NCBI RefSeq assembly: GCF_041245805.1
Contig: NZ_CP162490.1
Coordinates: 4,565,001 to 4,629,000 of the forward strand
Direction: 5' to 3'
Source: Xanthomonas sp. DAR 34887
Lineage (GTDB): Bacteria > Pseudomonadota > Gammaproteobacteria > Xanthomonadales > Xanthomonadaceae
Length of the DNA: 64,000 nucleotides
The translations under genes and the position numbers were made by a program. Every line of letters starts with the position of its first letter. Positions within the stretch are counted from its first letter, which is position 1. Below the pieces are notes generated by a model. The model worked only from the letters and a program-made list of their open reading frames with translations, made no database searches and was not told where the DNA came from. Below are positions 42,655 to 50,256 of the stretch, in pieces.

Positions 42655-43293
42655 TTACTTCGCGTCCTGCAGCGCCTCGGTGGTGATGCGGATCTTGACC
42701 TCGTCGCTGACGTTCGGCACGTAGGCGCCCAGGCCGAAGTCGCTGCGCTTGATCGTGGTGCTGGCGTCGAAGCCCAGCGCCGGCACCTTCTTCATCGGGT
42801 GCGGACCGGCACCGTTGAGCGTCACCGCCAGCACGACCGGCTTGGTGATGCCCTTGATGGTCAGGTCGCCGGCCACGCTCAGCTTGTTGGTGCCGGCGGC
42901 GGTCACCTTGGTGCTCTTGAAGGTGGCGGTCGGGAACTTGGCGGCGTCGAAGAAATCGGCGCTCTTCAGGTGTTCGTCGAACTTGGCGGTGAAGCTGTTG
43001 AGGCCCGACAGCGGCAGGGTCACCTGGACGCTGGACTTGCCCACGTTCTCGGCGTTGTACACCAGCGTGCCGTCGACGTCGCCGAAGTGCGCGGTGGGAT
43101 TGGAGAAGCCGAGGTGGTTCCACTGCACCAGCACGTCGGTGTGCGACGGGTCGAGCTTGTAGGTGCCGGTGGTGCCCTTGATCGCGGTGGCGGCCGCGGC
43201 GGCCGGCGCGGCGAAGGCGGTGGTGGCGGGCTGGGCGACGACGACGGCCAGCGCCAGGGCGAGCGGAAGCAGCAGTTTGCGGGTCTTGTTCAT
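42655..43293 (-). CDS. YceI family periplasmic protein
   Basis: Encodes 212 residues; start MNKTRKLLLPLALALAVVVAQPATTAFA gives a signal peptide and follows AGGAGCT. The lipocalin-like YceI fold shows YKLDPSHTDVLVQWNHLGFSNPTAHF, the DEHLKSADFFDAAKFPTATFKST signature, and GFDASTTIKRSDFGLGAYVPNVSDEVKI. YceI proteins bind long isoprenoid lipids such as polyprenyl quinones. Terminates at 42575-42600. Confidence 0.92.
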   Translation of the reverse strand: MNKTRKLLLPLALALAVVVAQPATTAFAAPAAAAATAIKGTTGTYKLDPSHTDVLVQWNHLGFSNPTAHFGDVDGTLVYNAENVGKSSVQVTLPLSGLNSFTAKFDEHLKSADFFDAAKFPTATFKSTKVTAAGTNKLSVAGDLTIKGITKPVVLAVTLNGAGPHPMKKVPALGFDASTTIKRSDFGLGAYVPNVSDEVKIRITTEALQDAK

Positions 43294-43375
43294 GGGCGGA
43301 GCTCCTGAAGAAATCGGTGGTTGGGAAACTGCGGCAAGCGCAGGCACAGCGATGTAAAGGTGAAACGCAAACGGC

Positions 43376-43966
43376 TTACTCGATGCGCGCAGCCTCGTCG
43401 AAACTCAGCCGCGGCAGGCGCGGGAACAGGCCGGCAGGATCGCCATAGCCCAGGTTGACCAGGAAGTTGGACTTGATCGCGGTGCCGGCGAAGAAGGCGT
43501 CATCGACCTTGGCGTTGTCGAAGCCGGACATCGGGCCGGCATCCAGGCCCAGCGAACGCGCGGCCAGGATCAGGTAGGCGCCCTGCAGCGTGCCGTTGCG
43601 GAACGCCGACTCGCGGCGGCCTTCGCGCGGGCCGTCGAACCAGCTCTTGGCGTCGGCATGCGGGAACAGATACGGCAGCTTCTCGTGGAAGTCCTCGTCG
43701 TGGGCGACGATCACCGTCACCGGCGCGGCCAGGGTCTTGGCCAGGTTGCCTTCGGACAGCGCCGGCTTGAGTTTCTCCTTGCCCGCCGCCGAGGTCACGA
43801 ACACGAACCGCGCCGGGCTGCCGTTGGCCGCGGTCGGGCCCCACTTCAGCAGGTCGTACAGGGCGCGCAGGGTGTCTTCGCCAACGGGCGTGTCGCGGAA
43901 GGCGTTCTGGGTGCGGGCGGTACGGAACAGTTGATCCAGGGCGGCATCGTGCAGAGCGTCGGACAT
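43376..43966 (-). CDS. RutE-like nitroreductase (malonic semialdehyde reductase family)
   Basis: Encodes 196 residues: FRTARTQNAFRDTPVGEDTLRALYDLLKWGPTAANGSPARFVFV, AAPVTVIVAHDEDFHEKLPYLFPHADAKSWF and AGPMSGFDNAKVDDAFF are typical of the RutE/HadB subgroup, an FMN enzyme reducing toxic aldehydes from pyrimidine breakdown in E. coli. No other rut gene is near, so the substrate may differ here. Confidence 0.85.
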   Translation of the reverse strand: MSDALHDAALDQLFRTARTQNAFRDTPVGEDTLRALYDLLKWGPTAANGSPARFVFVTSAAGKEKLKPALSEGNLAKTLAAPVTVIVAHDEDFHEKLPYLFPHADAKSWFDGPREGRRESAFRNGTLQGAYLILAARSLGLDAGPMSGFDNAKVDDAFFAGTAIKSNFLVNLGYGDPAGLFPRLPRLSFDEAARIE

Positions 43967-44096
43967 GCGGGAGTACCTTTTGTCGTCGGGGGAAGGCCGA
44001 TGCCCCTAGGGTGGGCGGTTTCGGCGCAAGGCGGCCAGTGTAGAGTGGCACGATAGCCGCAACACCCAGCCGCCATGCAACGGATTACTACCAAAC

Positions 44097-45068
44097 GTGA
44101 AACGATCGGGCGTGCCTTGGGCGATTAGCGACGGCCGCGCCGGCAACGCGCGCCAGGCGGAGGCGCTCGCCGCGGCGCTGGCTGGGCCCACCCTATCGCC
44201 CACCGCGGCGTTGGTGCTGCACCCGCACACGCCCTGGCGCTGGCTGGCGCCGCGGCGGTTGCCCGGTGCAGCGCAGGCCTATGGCCCCGCCTTCGCCGAA
44301 GTGCTGCGGCAACCGCCCACGCTGGCGATCGGCTGCGGCCGCCAGGCGGCGCTGGCGACGCGGCTGCTGCGCGCACGCGGCAGCGCCGTGGTGCAGGTGC
44401 TGGATCCGCGCCTGTCGCCGCGACACTGGGACGTGGTGGTGGTGCCCGAACACGATCGCCTGCGCGGCGACAACGTGCTCACCCTGCTCGGCAGCCTGCA
44501 TCCGATCGACGATGCCTGGCTGGCCGCCGGACGCGCGGCGTTCCCGCACTTCGGCGCGCTGCCGTCGCCGCGCACCGCGTTGCTGGTCGGCGGCCCCGCC
44601 GCGCTTGCGCCGTGGACCGCCGATGCGGCGGCAGCGATGTTCGGACACTTGGCGGCGCAGTTGCGCGACACCGGCGGCAGCGTGCTCGCCAGCGCCTCGC
44701 GACGCACGCCGCCGGCCGTGGCCGCCGCGCTGCGTCACGCATTCGCCGGCGTGCCCGGGGTGGTCTGGTGCGGCGAAGGCGACGGTGCAAACCCCTACGC
44801 CGGCCTGCTGGGCTGGGCCGAGCGCATCGTGTGCACGCCCGATTCGGTGAACCTGCTGTCGGAAGCCTGCGCCACGCGGGTGCCGGTGGCGGTGGCGATG
44901 CCGACGTCCGCGCGCGGTCGCGCACGCGACTTCCATGCGGCGCTGCGCGCGCGTGGCCGCTTGCGTGAGGAGGGGCTGGGAGCAAGCGGCGGCGCCTGCG
45001 AGCCGTTGCGCGAAACCGCACGTATCGCGGCGCAGGTGCGCACGCTGCTGGGATTGGGCGGCGGGTAG
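44097..45068 (+). CDS. ELM1/GtrOC1 family protein
   Basis: Encodes 323 residues beginning VPWAISDGRAGNARQAEALAAALAG, the diagnostic start of the bacterial ELM1 family (mitochondrial fission ELM1-like, DUF1022). Further family segments: IGCGRQAALATRLLRARG, VQVLDPRLSPRHWDVVVVPEHDRLRGDNVL, and ERIVCTPDSVNLLSEACATRVPVAV. Structure resembles GT-B glycosyltransferases and members are often found with lipopolysaccharide genes. Biochemical role is unproven. It is divergent from the nitroreductase gene. Confidence 0.85.
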   Translation: MKRSGVPWAISDGRAGNARQAEALAAALAGPTLSPTAALVLHPHTPWRWLAPRRLPGAAQAYGPAFAEVLRQPPTLAIGCGRQAALATRLLRARGSAVVQVLDPRLSPRHWDVVVVPEHDRLRGDNVLTLLGSLHPIDDAWLAAGRAAFPHFGALPSPRTALLVGGPAALAPWTADAAAAMFGHLAAQLRDTGGSVLASASRRTPPAVAAALRHAFAGVPGVVWCGEGDGANPYAGLLGWAERIVCTPDSVNLLSEACATRVPVAVAMPTSARGRARDFHAALRARGRLREEGLGASGGACEPLRETARIAAQVRTLLGLGGG

Positions 45069-45338
45069 CGCACGATGCGCTCGTCCGCGCGGCGAGTCAT
45101 TCGATGCGGGTGGGTGCATGCGCTGTGGCAGAACGCAAGCGCATGCGCCGGAGATGGCAAACGCTGTCGCAATCGCGGCCGCTGTCACCGCAGTGTCAGC
45201 GTCGTTGCATCTGCCGTTAACAGTTCGGCAACACCCTGACACGGGAACCTGCACCGTCTCACGCCATCGCCACTGTCTGCGCATGCGCGCCCTGCGCCGG
45301 GCCGGTTCCCGCCTCCCCCGCTGCCATGGAATTGCAAG

Positions 45339-47660
45339 ATGCCTCGTCCCTACCCGCTCGCCGCCGCGCTGGCGCTCGTTCTGTCGTCCTACGCCACCCA
45401 CGTCGCCGCGGCGGATGCGGCCGCTGTCGATGCCGCTGCGGCCGACGCAGGCGCCGACGCTTCGGTGCGACAGCTCGATGCAGTGTCGGTGATCGGCCAG
45501 GGCGAGACCCGCCAGGTGCAGCGCATCACGCGCCAGGACGTGGCGGTGCTGCCCCCGGGCACCAGCATCCAGAAGCTGCTCAACCGCATTCCCGGCGTCA
45601 ACGTGCAGTCCAACGACGCCTTCGGCGCCAACGAGGAATCGCAGACGGTGAGCCTGCGCGGCTTCAACGGCACGCGCCTGGGCTACACGCTCGACGGCCT
45701 GCCGCTGGGCGACAACGCCTACGGCAACTACAACGGCCTGAACATCAGCCGCGCGCTGATCGCCGAGAACTTCGGCGGCGTGGAGCTGGCCTCGGGCATC
45801 GGCAGCCTGGGCACGGCGTCCACCAGCAATCTCGGCGGCACCGTACAGTATTTCTCGGACGATCCGTCCACCGTAACCGGCGTGCGCCTGTCGCAGACGT
45901 TCGGCTCGGACCAGAACCGCCGCACCTACCTGCGCCTGGATACCGGCGAGCACAACGGCTTTTCGGCGTATCTGTCCGGCATCTACGCCAGCGCCGACAT
46001 GTGGGCCCCGCCGGACTCGCCGACCCACACCGCGCAGTTCAACGGCAAGGGCGTGTACCAGTTCGAAGGCGGCAAGATCACCGCCTTCGTCGATACCTCG
46101 CGCACCTCGCAGGCCGACTACGCCTACCTGTCCAAGAGCGGCCTGCACCGCGGCCTGGGCTGGGACTGGAACCTGTACGCGCCGGACTGGCAGCGCGCGC
46201 TGGCCGCGGCCTACTGCGCGCCGGCTACCCGCGACGCCAGCCGCTGCGGCTACAGCGGCGGTGTGGACAATATCGACGACGCCTATTACCAGAGCCGCGC
46301 GCTGCGCAACGACGACCTGTATTACCTCGCCGGCGATTTCCAGCCGTCGGATGCGGTGAGCGTGCACACCCAGGTCTACCACCACGAAAACGAAGGCCAG
46401 GGCCACTGGTGGTCGCCGGGGCAGCCCTCCTACCCGGGCACGCCGCAGGCGCTGCCGATCTCGATCCGCAGCACCAACTACACCATCAACCGCACCGGCG
46501 GCATCGCCTCGCTGGGCTGGGACCTGGGCCCGCACCACCTGGAAGCCGGCGTGTGGTACGAGCGCAACAAGCACCACGTGGAGCGCAATTTCTACTGGAT
46601 CGATGGCCCGATCGACGACGACATCTTCCTGAGCGATCCGAACCGTCGGCTGTTCTCGCAGGACTACACGATCACCACCAAGCAGGCCTATGTGCAGGGC
46701 ACCTTCAAGCTGCTCGACGAGCGCCTGACCCTGGACGTGGGCGCGAAGAGCCCGCACACCACGATGACCGCGCGCGAGACGCCCGGGATCGCGGTCGAAT
46801 CGCCGGTCGCCAATGGCGAGCTCAAGGCGAGCAAGGCGCTGCTGCCGCAGGCAGGCGTGCGCTATCGCCTGGCCGAAGGGCAGGAAGTGTTCGCCTCCTA
46901 CGCCGAGAACATCGCCGCGTTCCAGGGCGGCGGCGCCAGCGGCCCGCTGCTGGTCACCCAGGCCTCGTTCGACGCCAGCGTCGGCGCGCTGGAGCCGGAG
47001 AAATCGAAGACCGTCGAAGCCGGCTACCGCCTGGTGCGCGACCAGTTCGAGGCCTCGCTGGTCGGCTACGACGTGACCTTCGACAACCGCCTGCTTTCGC
47101 TCAACCCCTGCCCGAGCATCCAGCAGGGCACCACGCCGGCATGCACCACGCGCTTCTTCAACGTCGGCTCGGTCAGCAGCCGCGGCGGCGAGCTGACCTT
47201 CATCTGGAAGCCGACCGCGCACCTGCAGTGGTACAACTCGGCCTCGATCAACCGCTCCACCTACGACGACAACTACGTGCAGAACGGCGTGGTCATCCCC
47301 ACCGCCGGCAAGTACACGGTGGACACGCCCAAGCGCATGCTCACCAGCGAGATCAGCTGGAACTGGAACGGCTGGAACGCGAACCTGCGCGGCAAGTACA
47401 CCGGCCAGCGCTACTACACCTACACCAACGACCAGGGCTTCGGCGGCTACACCGCGTTCGACGCCGGCACCGGCTACGACTTCGGCGCGGTGTCGTTCCT
47501 GCAGGACCTGAAGCTCTCGCTCAACGTGACCAACCTGACCGACAAGCGCTACGCCTCCAACCTCACTGCGTTCAGCAACAGCGATCCGAACGGGCGCTCG
47601 CTGGCCTTCCACGCCAGCGCGCCGCGGCAGGTGTTCTTGACCCTGGACGCGCGCTTCTGA
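45339..47660 (+). CDS. TonB-dependent outer-membrane receptor
   Basis: Encodes 773 residues with a signal peptide (PLAAALALVLSSYATHVAA). The plug domain follows an Ala/Asp-rich stretch (VSVIGQGETRQVQRITRQDVAVLPPGTSIQKLLNRIPGVNVQ, SQTVSLRGFNGTRLGYTLDGLPLGD), then a 22-strand barrel ending in FLTLDARF with terminal Phe. It imports a ligand across the outer membrane with TonB energy. The next gene (42 bp on) is a glycerophosphodiesterase, so phosphodiester or glycerol-phosphate compounds are plausible ligands; that is inference from context. Confidence 0.92.
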   Translation: MPRPYPLAAALALVLSSYATHVAAADAAAVDAAAADAGADASVRQLDAVSVIGQGETRQVQRITRQDVAVLPPGTSIQKLLNRIPGVNVQSNDAFGANEESQTVSLRGFNGTRLGYTLDGLPLGDNAYGNYNGLNISRALIAENFGGVELASGIGSLGTASTSNLGGTVQYFSDDPSTVTGVRLSQTFGSDQNRRTYLRLDTGEHNGFSAYLSGIYASADMWAPPDSPTHTAQFNGKGVYQFEGGKITAFVDTSRTSQADYAYLSKSGLHRGLGWDWNLYAPDWQRALAAAYCAPATRDASRCGYSGGVDNIDDAYYQSRALRNDDLYYLAGDFQPSDAVSVHTQVYHHENEGQGHWWSPGQPSYPGTPQALPISIRSTNYTINRTGGIASLGWDLGPHHLEAGVWYERNKHHVERNFYWIDGPIDDDIFLSDPNRRLFSQDYTITTKQAYVQGTFKLLDERLTLDVGAKSPHTTMTARETPGIAVESPVANGELKASKALLPQAGVRYRLAEGQEVFASYAENIAAFQGGGASGPLLVTQASFDASVGALEPEKSKTVEAGYRLVRDQFEASLVGYDVTFDNRLLSLNPCPSIQQGTTPACTTRFFNVGSVSSRGGELTFIWKPTAHLQWYNSASINRSTYDDNYVQNGVVIPTAGKYTVDTPKRMLTSEISWNWNGWNANLRGKYTGQRYYTYTNDQGFGGYTAFDAGTGYDFGAVSFLQDLKLSLNVTNLTDKRYASNLTAFSNSDPNGRSLAFHASAPRQVFLTLDARF

Positions 47661-47701
47661 ACGCGCGCATCCTGCTCCCACCTGGCCGCCGAGCGCATGC
47701 G

Positions 47702-48814
47702 ATGATGAAACCCATGGTCTGGATGCTGGGATGTTCGATGGCGCTGTCGTCGCTGACCGCCGCGGCCGACAACGCCGCGGCTCCGGGTGCGCAAAAGCCG
47801 CTGGTGATCGGTCACCGCGGCGCCAGCGCGCTGCGCCCCGAACACACGCTGGCCTCATATGCGAAGGCGATCGCCGACGGCGCCGACTTCATCGAGCCGG
47901 ACCTGGTCTCGACCAAGGACGGCGCCTTGGTGGCGCGCCACGAGAACGAGATCGGCGCCACCACCGATGTCGCCGCGCATCCGGAATTCGCCGCGCGCAA
48001 GACGGCCAAGCAGATCGATGGGCAGCGCGTGGAAGGCTGGTTCACCGAAGACTTCACCCTGGCCGAACTGAAGACGCTGCGCGCGCGCGAGCGCCTGCCG
48101 CAATTGCGTGGCACCGCCTTCGACGGCCAGTTCCAGTTGCTCACCTTCGACGAGATCATCGATTTCGCCGCGGCCGAGTCGGCCGCGCGCGGGCGCCAGA
48201 TCGGGCTGATTCCGGAGATCAAGCACGGCACTTATTTCCAGTCGCTGGGCCTGGCGATGGAAGACAAGGTGCTGGCCACGCTGGACGCGCATGCGTACAC
48301 GCGCAGCGCGCCGGTGATCGTGCAGTCGTTCGAGATCGGCAACCTGCACTACCTGCACCGCCAGCTCGGCGATATCCATCCGAACGTACGCCTGGTGCAG
48401 TTGCTGGGCGATCCGAAGGAGCGCCCGGGCGACCAGCTGCGCGATGGCCCGACCTATGCGCAGATGGGCAGCGCGCAGGGCCTGCGCGCGATCGCCAAGT
48501 ACGCGCAGCTGGTCAGCCCCAGCCTGCGCGCCATCGTTCCGCTCGATGCCGACGGCGCGCTGGCCGCGCCCACCGCCTTCGTCGCCGACGCGCATGCGGC
48601 CGGACTGCAGGTGGTGCCGTACACGTTCCGCCCGGAGAACTACTTCCTGCCCAAGCGGTTGCAGGACACCCGCGGCCCGGCGGCGGTGAATGCCGCCGGC
48701 AGCATCGCCGAGATGCGCGCGTTCATTGCAGCGGGCGTGGATGCCTTCTTCACCGACGACCCGGCGCTTGGCCGCGCGGCGGTGGATGGGACGGCGGCGC
48801 CGAGCGGGCGCTAA
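47702..48814 (+). CDS. glpQ: Periplasmic glycerophosphodiester phosphodiesterase
   Basis: Encodes 370 residues. Signal peptide (VWMLGCSMALSSLTAAA), then the GDPD motif PLVIGHRGASALRPEHTLASYAKAIADGADFIEPDLVSTKDGALVARHENEI, which contains the catalytic His pair and metal Glu/Asp, and IGLIPEIKHGTYF. It hydrolyses glycerophosphodiesters from phospholipids to glycerol-3-phosphate in the periplasm. It follows the TonB receptor by 41 bp and is probably in one operon with it. A REP pair lies just downstream. Confidence 0.92.
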   Translation: MMKPMVWMLGCSMALSSLTAAADNAAAPGAQKPLVIGHRGASALRPEHTLASYAKAIADGADFIEPDLVSTKDGALVARHENEIGATTDVAAHPEFAARKTAKQIDGQRVEGWFTEDFTLAELKTLRARERLPQLRGTAFDGQFQLLTFDEIIDFAAAESAARGRQIGLIPEIKHGTYFQSLGLAMEDKVLATLDAHAYTRSAPVIVQSFEIGNLHYLHRQLGDIHPNVRLVQLLGDPKERPGDQLRDGPTYAQMGSAQGLRAIAKYAQLVSPSLRAIVPLDADGALAAPTAFVADAHAAGLQVVPYTFRPENYFLPKRLQDTRGPAAVNAAGSIAEMRAFIAAGVDAFFTDDPALGRAAVDGTAAPSGR

Positions 48815-48872
48815 CGCGTTGTGCAGGCCCACCCGCCATCGTGTGGGAGCAGAACACCGGCATGCTTGTCCT

Positions 48873-48945
48873 TGTAGGAGCGGCTTCAGCCGCGACAGAA
48901 ACCCTCCGCAGCCAGAACCCTGTCGCGGCTGAAGCCGCTCCTACA
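48873..48945. repeat. Facing pair of REP-like palindromes
   Basis: GTAGGAGCGGCTTCAGCC at 48874 and its reverse complement ending at 48945, separated by about 20 bp, between glpQ and the YhhQ-like gene. Same family as the pairs inside the composite repeats. Confidence 0.8.
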
Positions 48946-48952
48946 GAAACGC

Positions 48953-49603
48953 ATGGCGAACGGGAGACGGCCTGCAGCGCTGGCCGCAACACCACCGCGC
49001 CGCGATAATGCGCCGCCTGGTCCCGTCCGCCGTGCCGCATCCGTGCATCCGCCTTCCTCTCCCTCGTCCTCCGCGTTCGCTGCATTGACCCCGCGTGCCC
49101 TGCTGCTGGCGGTACTGGCGATGGGCGCGGTGGTGCTGCTGTCCAACGTGCTGGTGCAGTTCCCGATCAACGACTGGCTGACCTGGGGCGCCTTCAGCTA
49201 TCCGCTGGCGTTTTTGGTCAGCAATCTGATCAATCGGCGCTTCGGCCCGCGCGCGGCGCGACGCGTGGCCTGGTGCGGCTTCGCGCTGGCGGTGCTGCTG
49301 TCGATCTGGATCGCCACGCCGCGCATCGCCGCCGCCTCGTGCCTGGCGTTCATCGCCGCGCAGTTGCTGGACATTGCCGTGTTCGACCGCCTGCGCCGCG
49401 GCCGCTGGTGGCGCGCGCCGATCGTGGCCACCACCTGCAGCGCGACGCTGGACACGACGATCTTCTGGTCGATCGCCTTCGCCGGCTCGGCGCTGCCGTG
49501 GGTCAGCTGGGCGGCCGGCGATCTGGCGGTGAAGCTGGGCATCGGCGTGTTCCTGCTGGCGCCGTTCCGCGCGCTGCTGTGGCGGATGGCACCGACACGC
49601 TGA
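48953..49603 (+). CDS. Queuosine precursor transporter (YhhQ family)
   Basis: Up to 216 residues; the first ~45 are Pro/Arg-rich and may be untranslated, so the start is uncertain. From LTPRALLLAVLAMGAVVLLSNVLVQFPI the YhhQ/VUT family appears: FSYPLAFLVSNLINRRFGPRAARRVAWCGF, RIAAASCLAFIAAQLLDIAVFDRLR, WRAPIVATTCSATLDTTIFWSIAF. Six TM helices. It imports preQ0/preQ1 precursors for tRNA queuosine. Confidence 0.82.
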   Translation: MANGRRPAALAATPPRRDNAPPGPVRRAASVHPPSSPSSSAFAALTPRALLLAVLAMGAVVLLSNVLVQFPINDWLTWGAFSYPLAFLVSNLINRRFGPRAARRVAWCGFALAVLLSIWIATPRIAAASCLAFIAAQLLDIAVFDRLRRGRWWRAPIVATTCSATLDTTIFWSIAFAGSALPWVSWAAGDLAVKLGIGVFLLAPFRALLWRMAPTR

Positions 49604-49670
49604 TCGCAGCCGGCCGGACCCGCATCCGCTTCACAGGCCGCCGCGCGCAGCGTTGAAGGAGGCGACACCG

Positions 49671-50240
49671 ATGCCTCGCTGCATCGCCATCCTCCGCCAT
49701 CAGGAGCGCGCCGTGCCTTTCAACATCGATCCCGACACCGCCCTGGCGGCCCTCGACAACACCTTGCTGCTGATGCGGCCGCCGGGTGCGCCGATCCCCA
49801 CGTTGACGACACCTGCGGCGTCCTCCCCGCAATGGTCGTGCAACGACTTCGGGCCGACCCTGCTGCGCGAGGTCATCGGCGGCGGCGCCGAGCCGGCCTC
49901 GATGGAGTACAAGGCCGGCGACACGCCGTTGCCGAGCTTCGCCGACGGCGATTTCGTCAACATCGTGATGCAGGGCGATCCGTCGGGCCTGAACCACAAT
50001 TTCAACATCCTGGTGTCCGCGCCGCAGATCTATCTGTTCGAAGCCTTCCTCGGGCACACGGTGCAGATCGTGCGCACGTTCGACGCCGCCGCGTTCCACG
50101 CGCAGTGGCGCGACCTCAGCGCCGGGCAGGCCGGCATCTGGAAATCCGCCTATCTGGCGCTGTTCGGCGTGGATCCGGACCGGGTCGCGGCGACCGGCGC
50201 CGATGCGGTCTGGTTCCAGTCGCAGTACGTGAGCGTGTGA
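49671..50240 (+). CDS. Protein of unknown function
   Basis: Encodes 189 residues from MPRCIAILRHQERAVPFNIDPDTALAAL; AAGGAGG 9 bases upstream fixes the start. Later segments (WSCNDFGPTLLREVIGGGAEPASMEYKAGDTPLPSFADGDFVNIVMQGDPSGLNHNFNILV) are protein-like and not repeated. No signal peptide, TM helix or known family. Convergent with glnE. Confidence 0.65.
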   Translation: MPRCIAILRHQERAVPFNIDPDTALAALDNTLLLMRPPGAPIPTLTTPAASSPQWSCNDFGPTLLREVIGGGAEPASMEYKAGDTPLPSFADGDFVNIVMQGDPSGLNHNFNILVSAPQIYLFEAFLGHTVQIVRTFDAAAFHAQWRDLSAGQAGIWKSAYLALFGVDPDRVAATGADAVWFQSQYVSV

Positions 50241-50256
50241 GCGGCGACAGCGCCGG

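Noticed and set aside
42416..43123. Alternative minus-strand frame across YceI and the repeats
   Set aside because: It crosses the terminator and REP palindromes; YceI's own frame is clear.
45326..47701. A plus-strand open frame running in from upstream and joining the GlpQ frame
   Set aside because: This part overlaps the TonB receptor in another frame and reads Arg-rich non-protein sequence; GlpQ starts with its own signal peptide at 47702.
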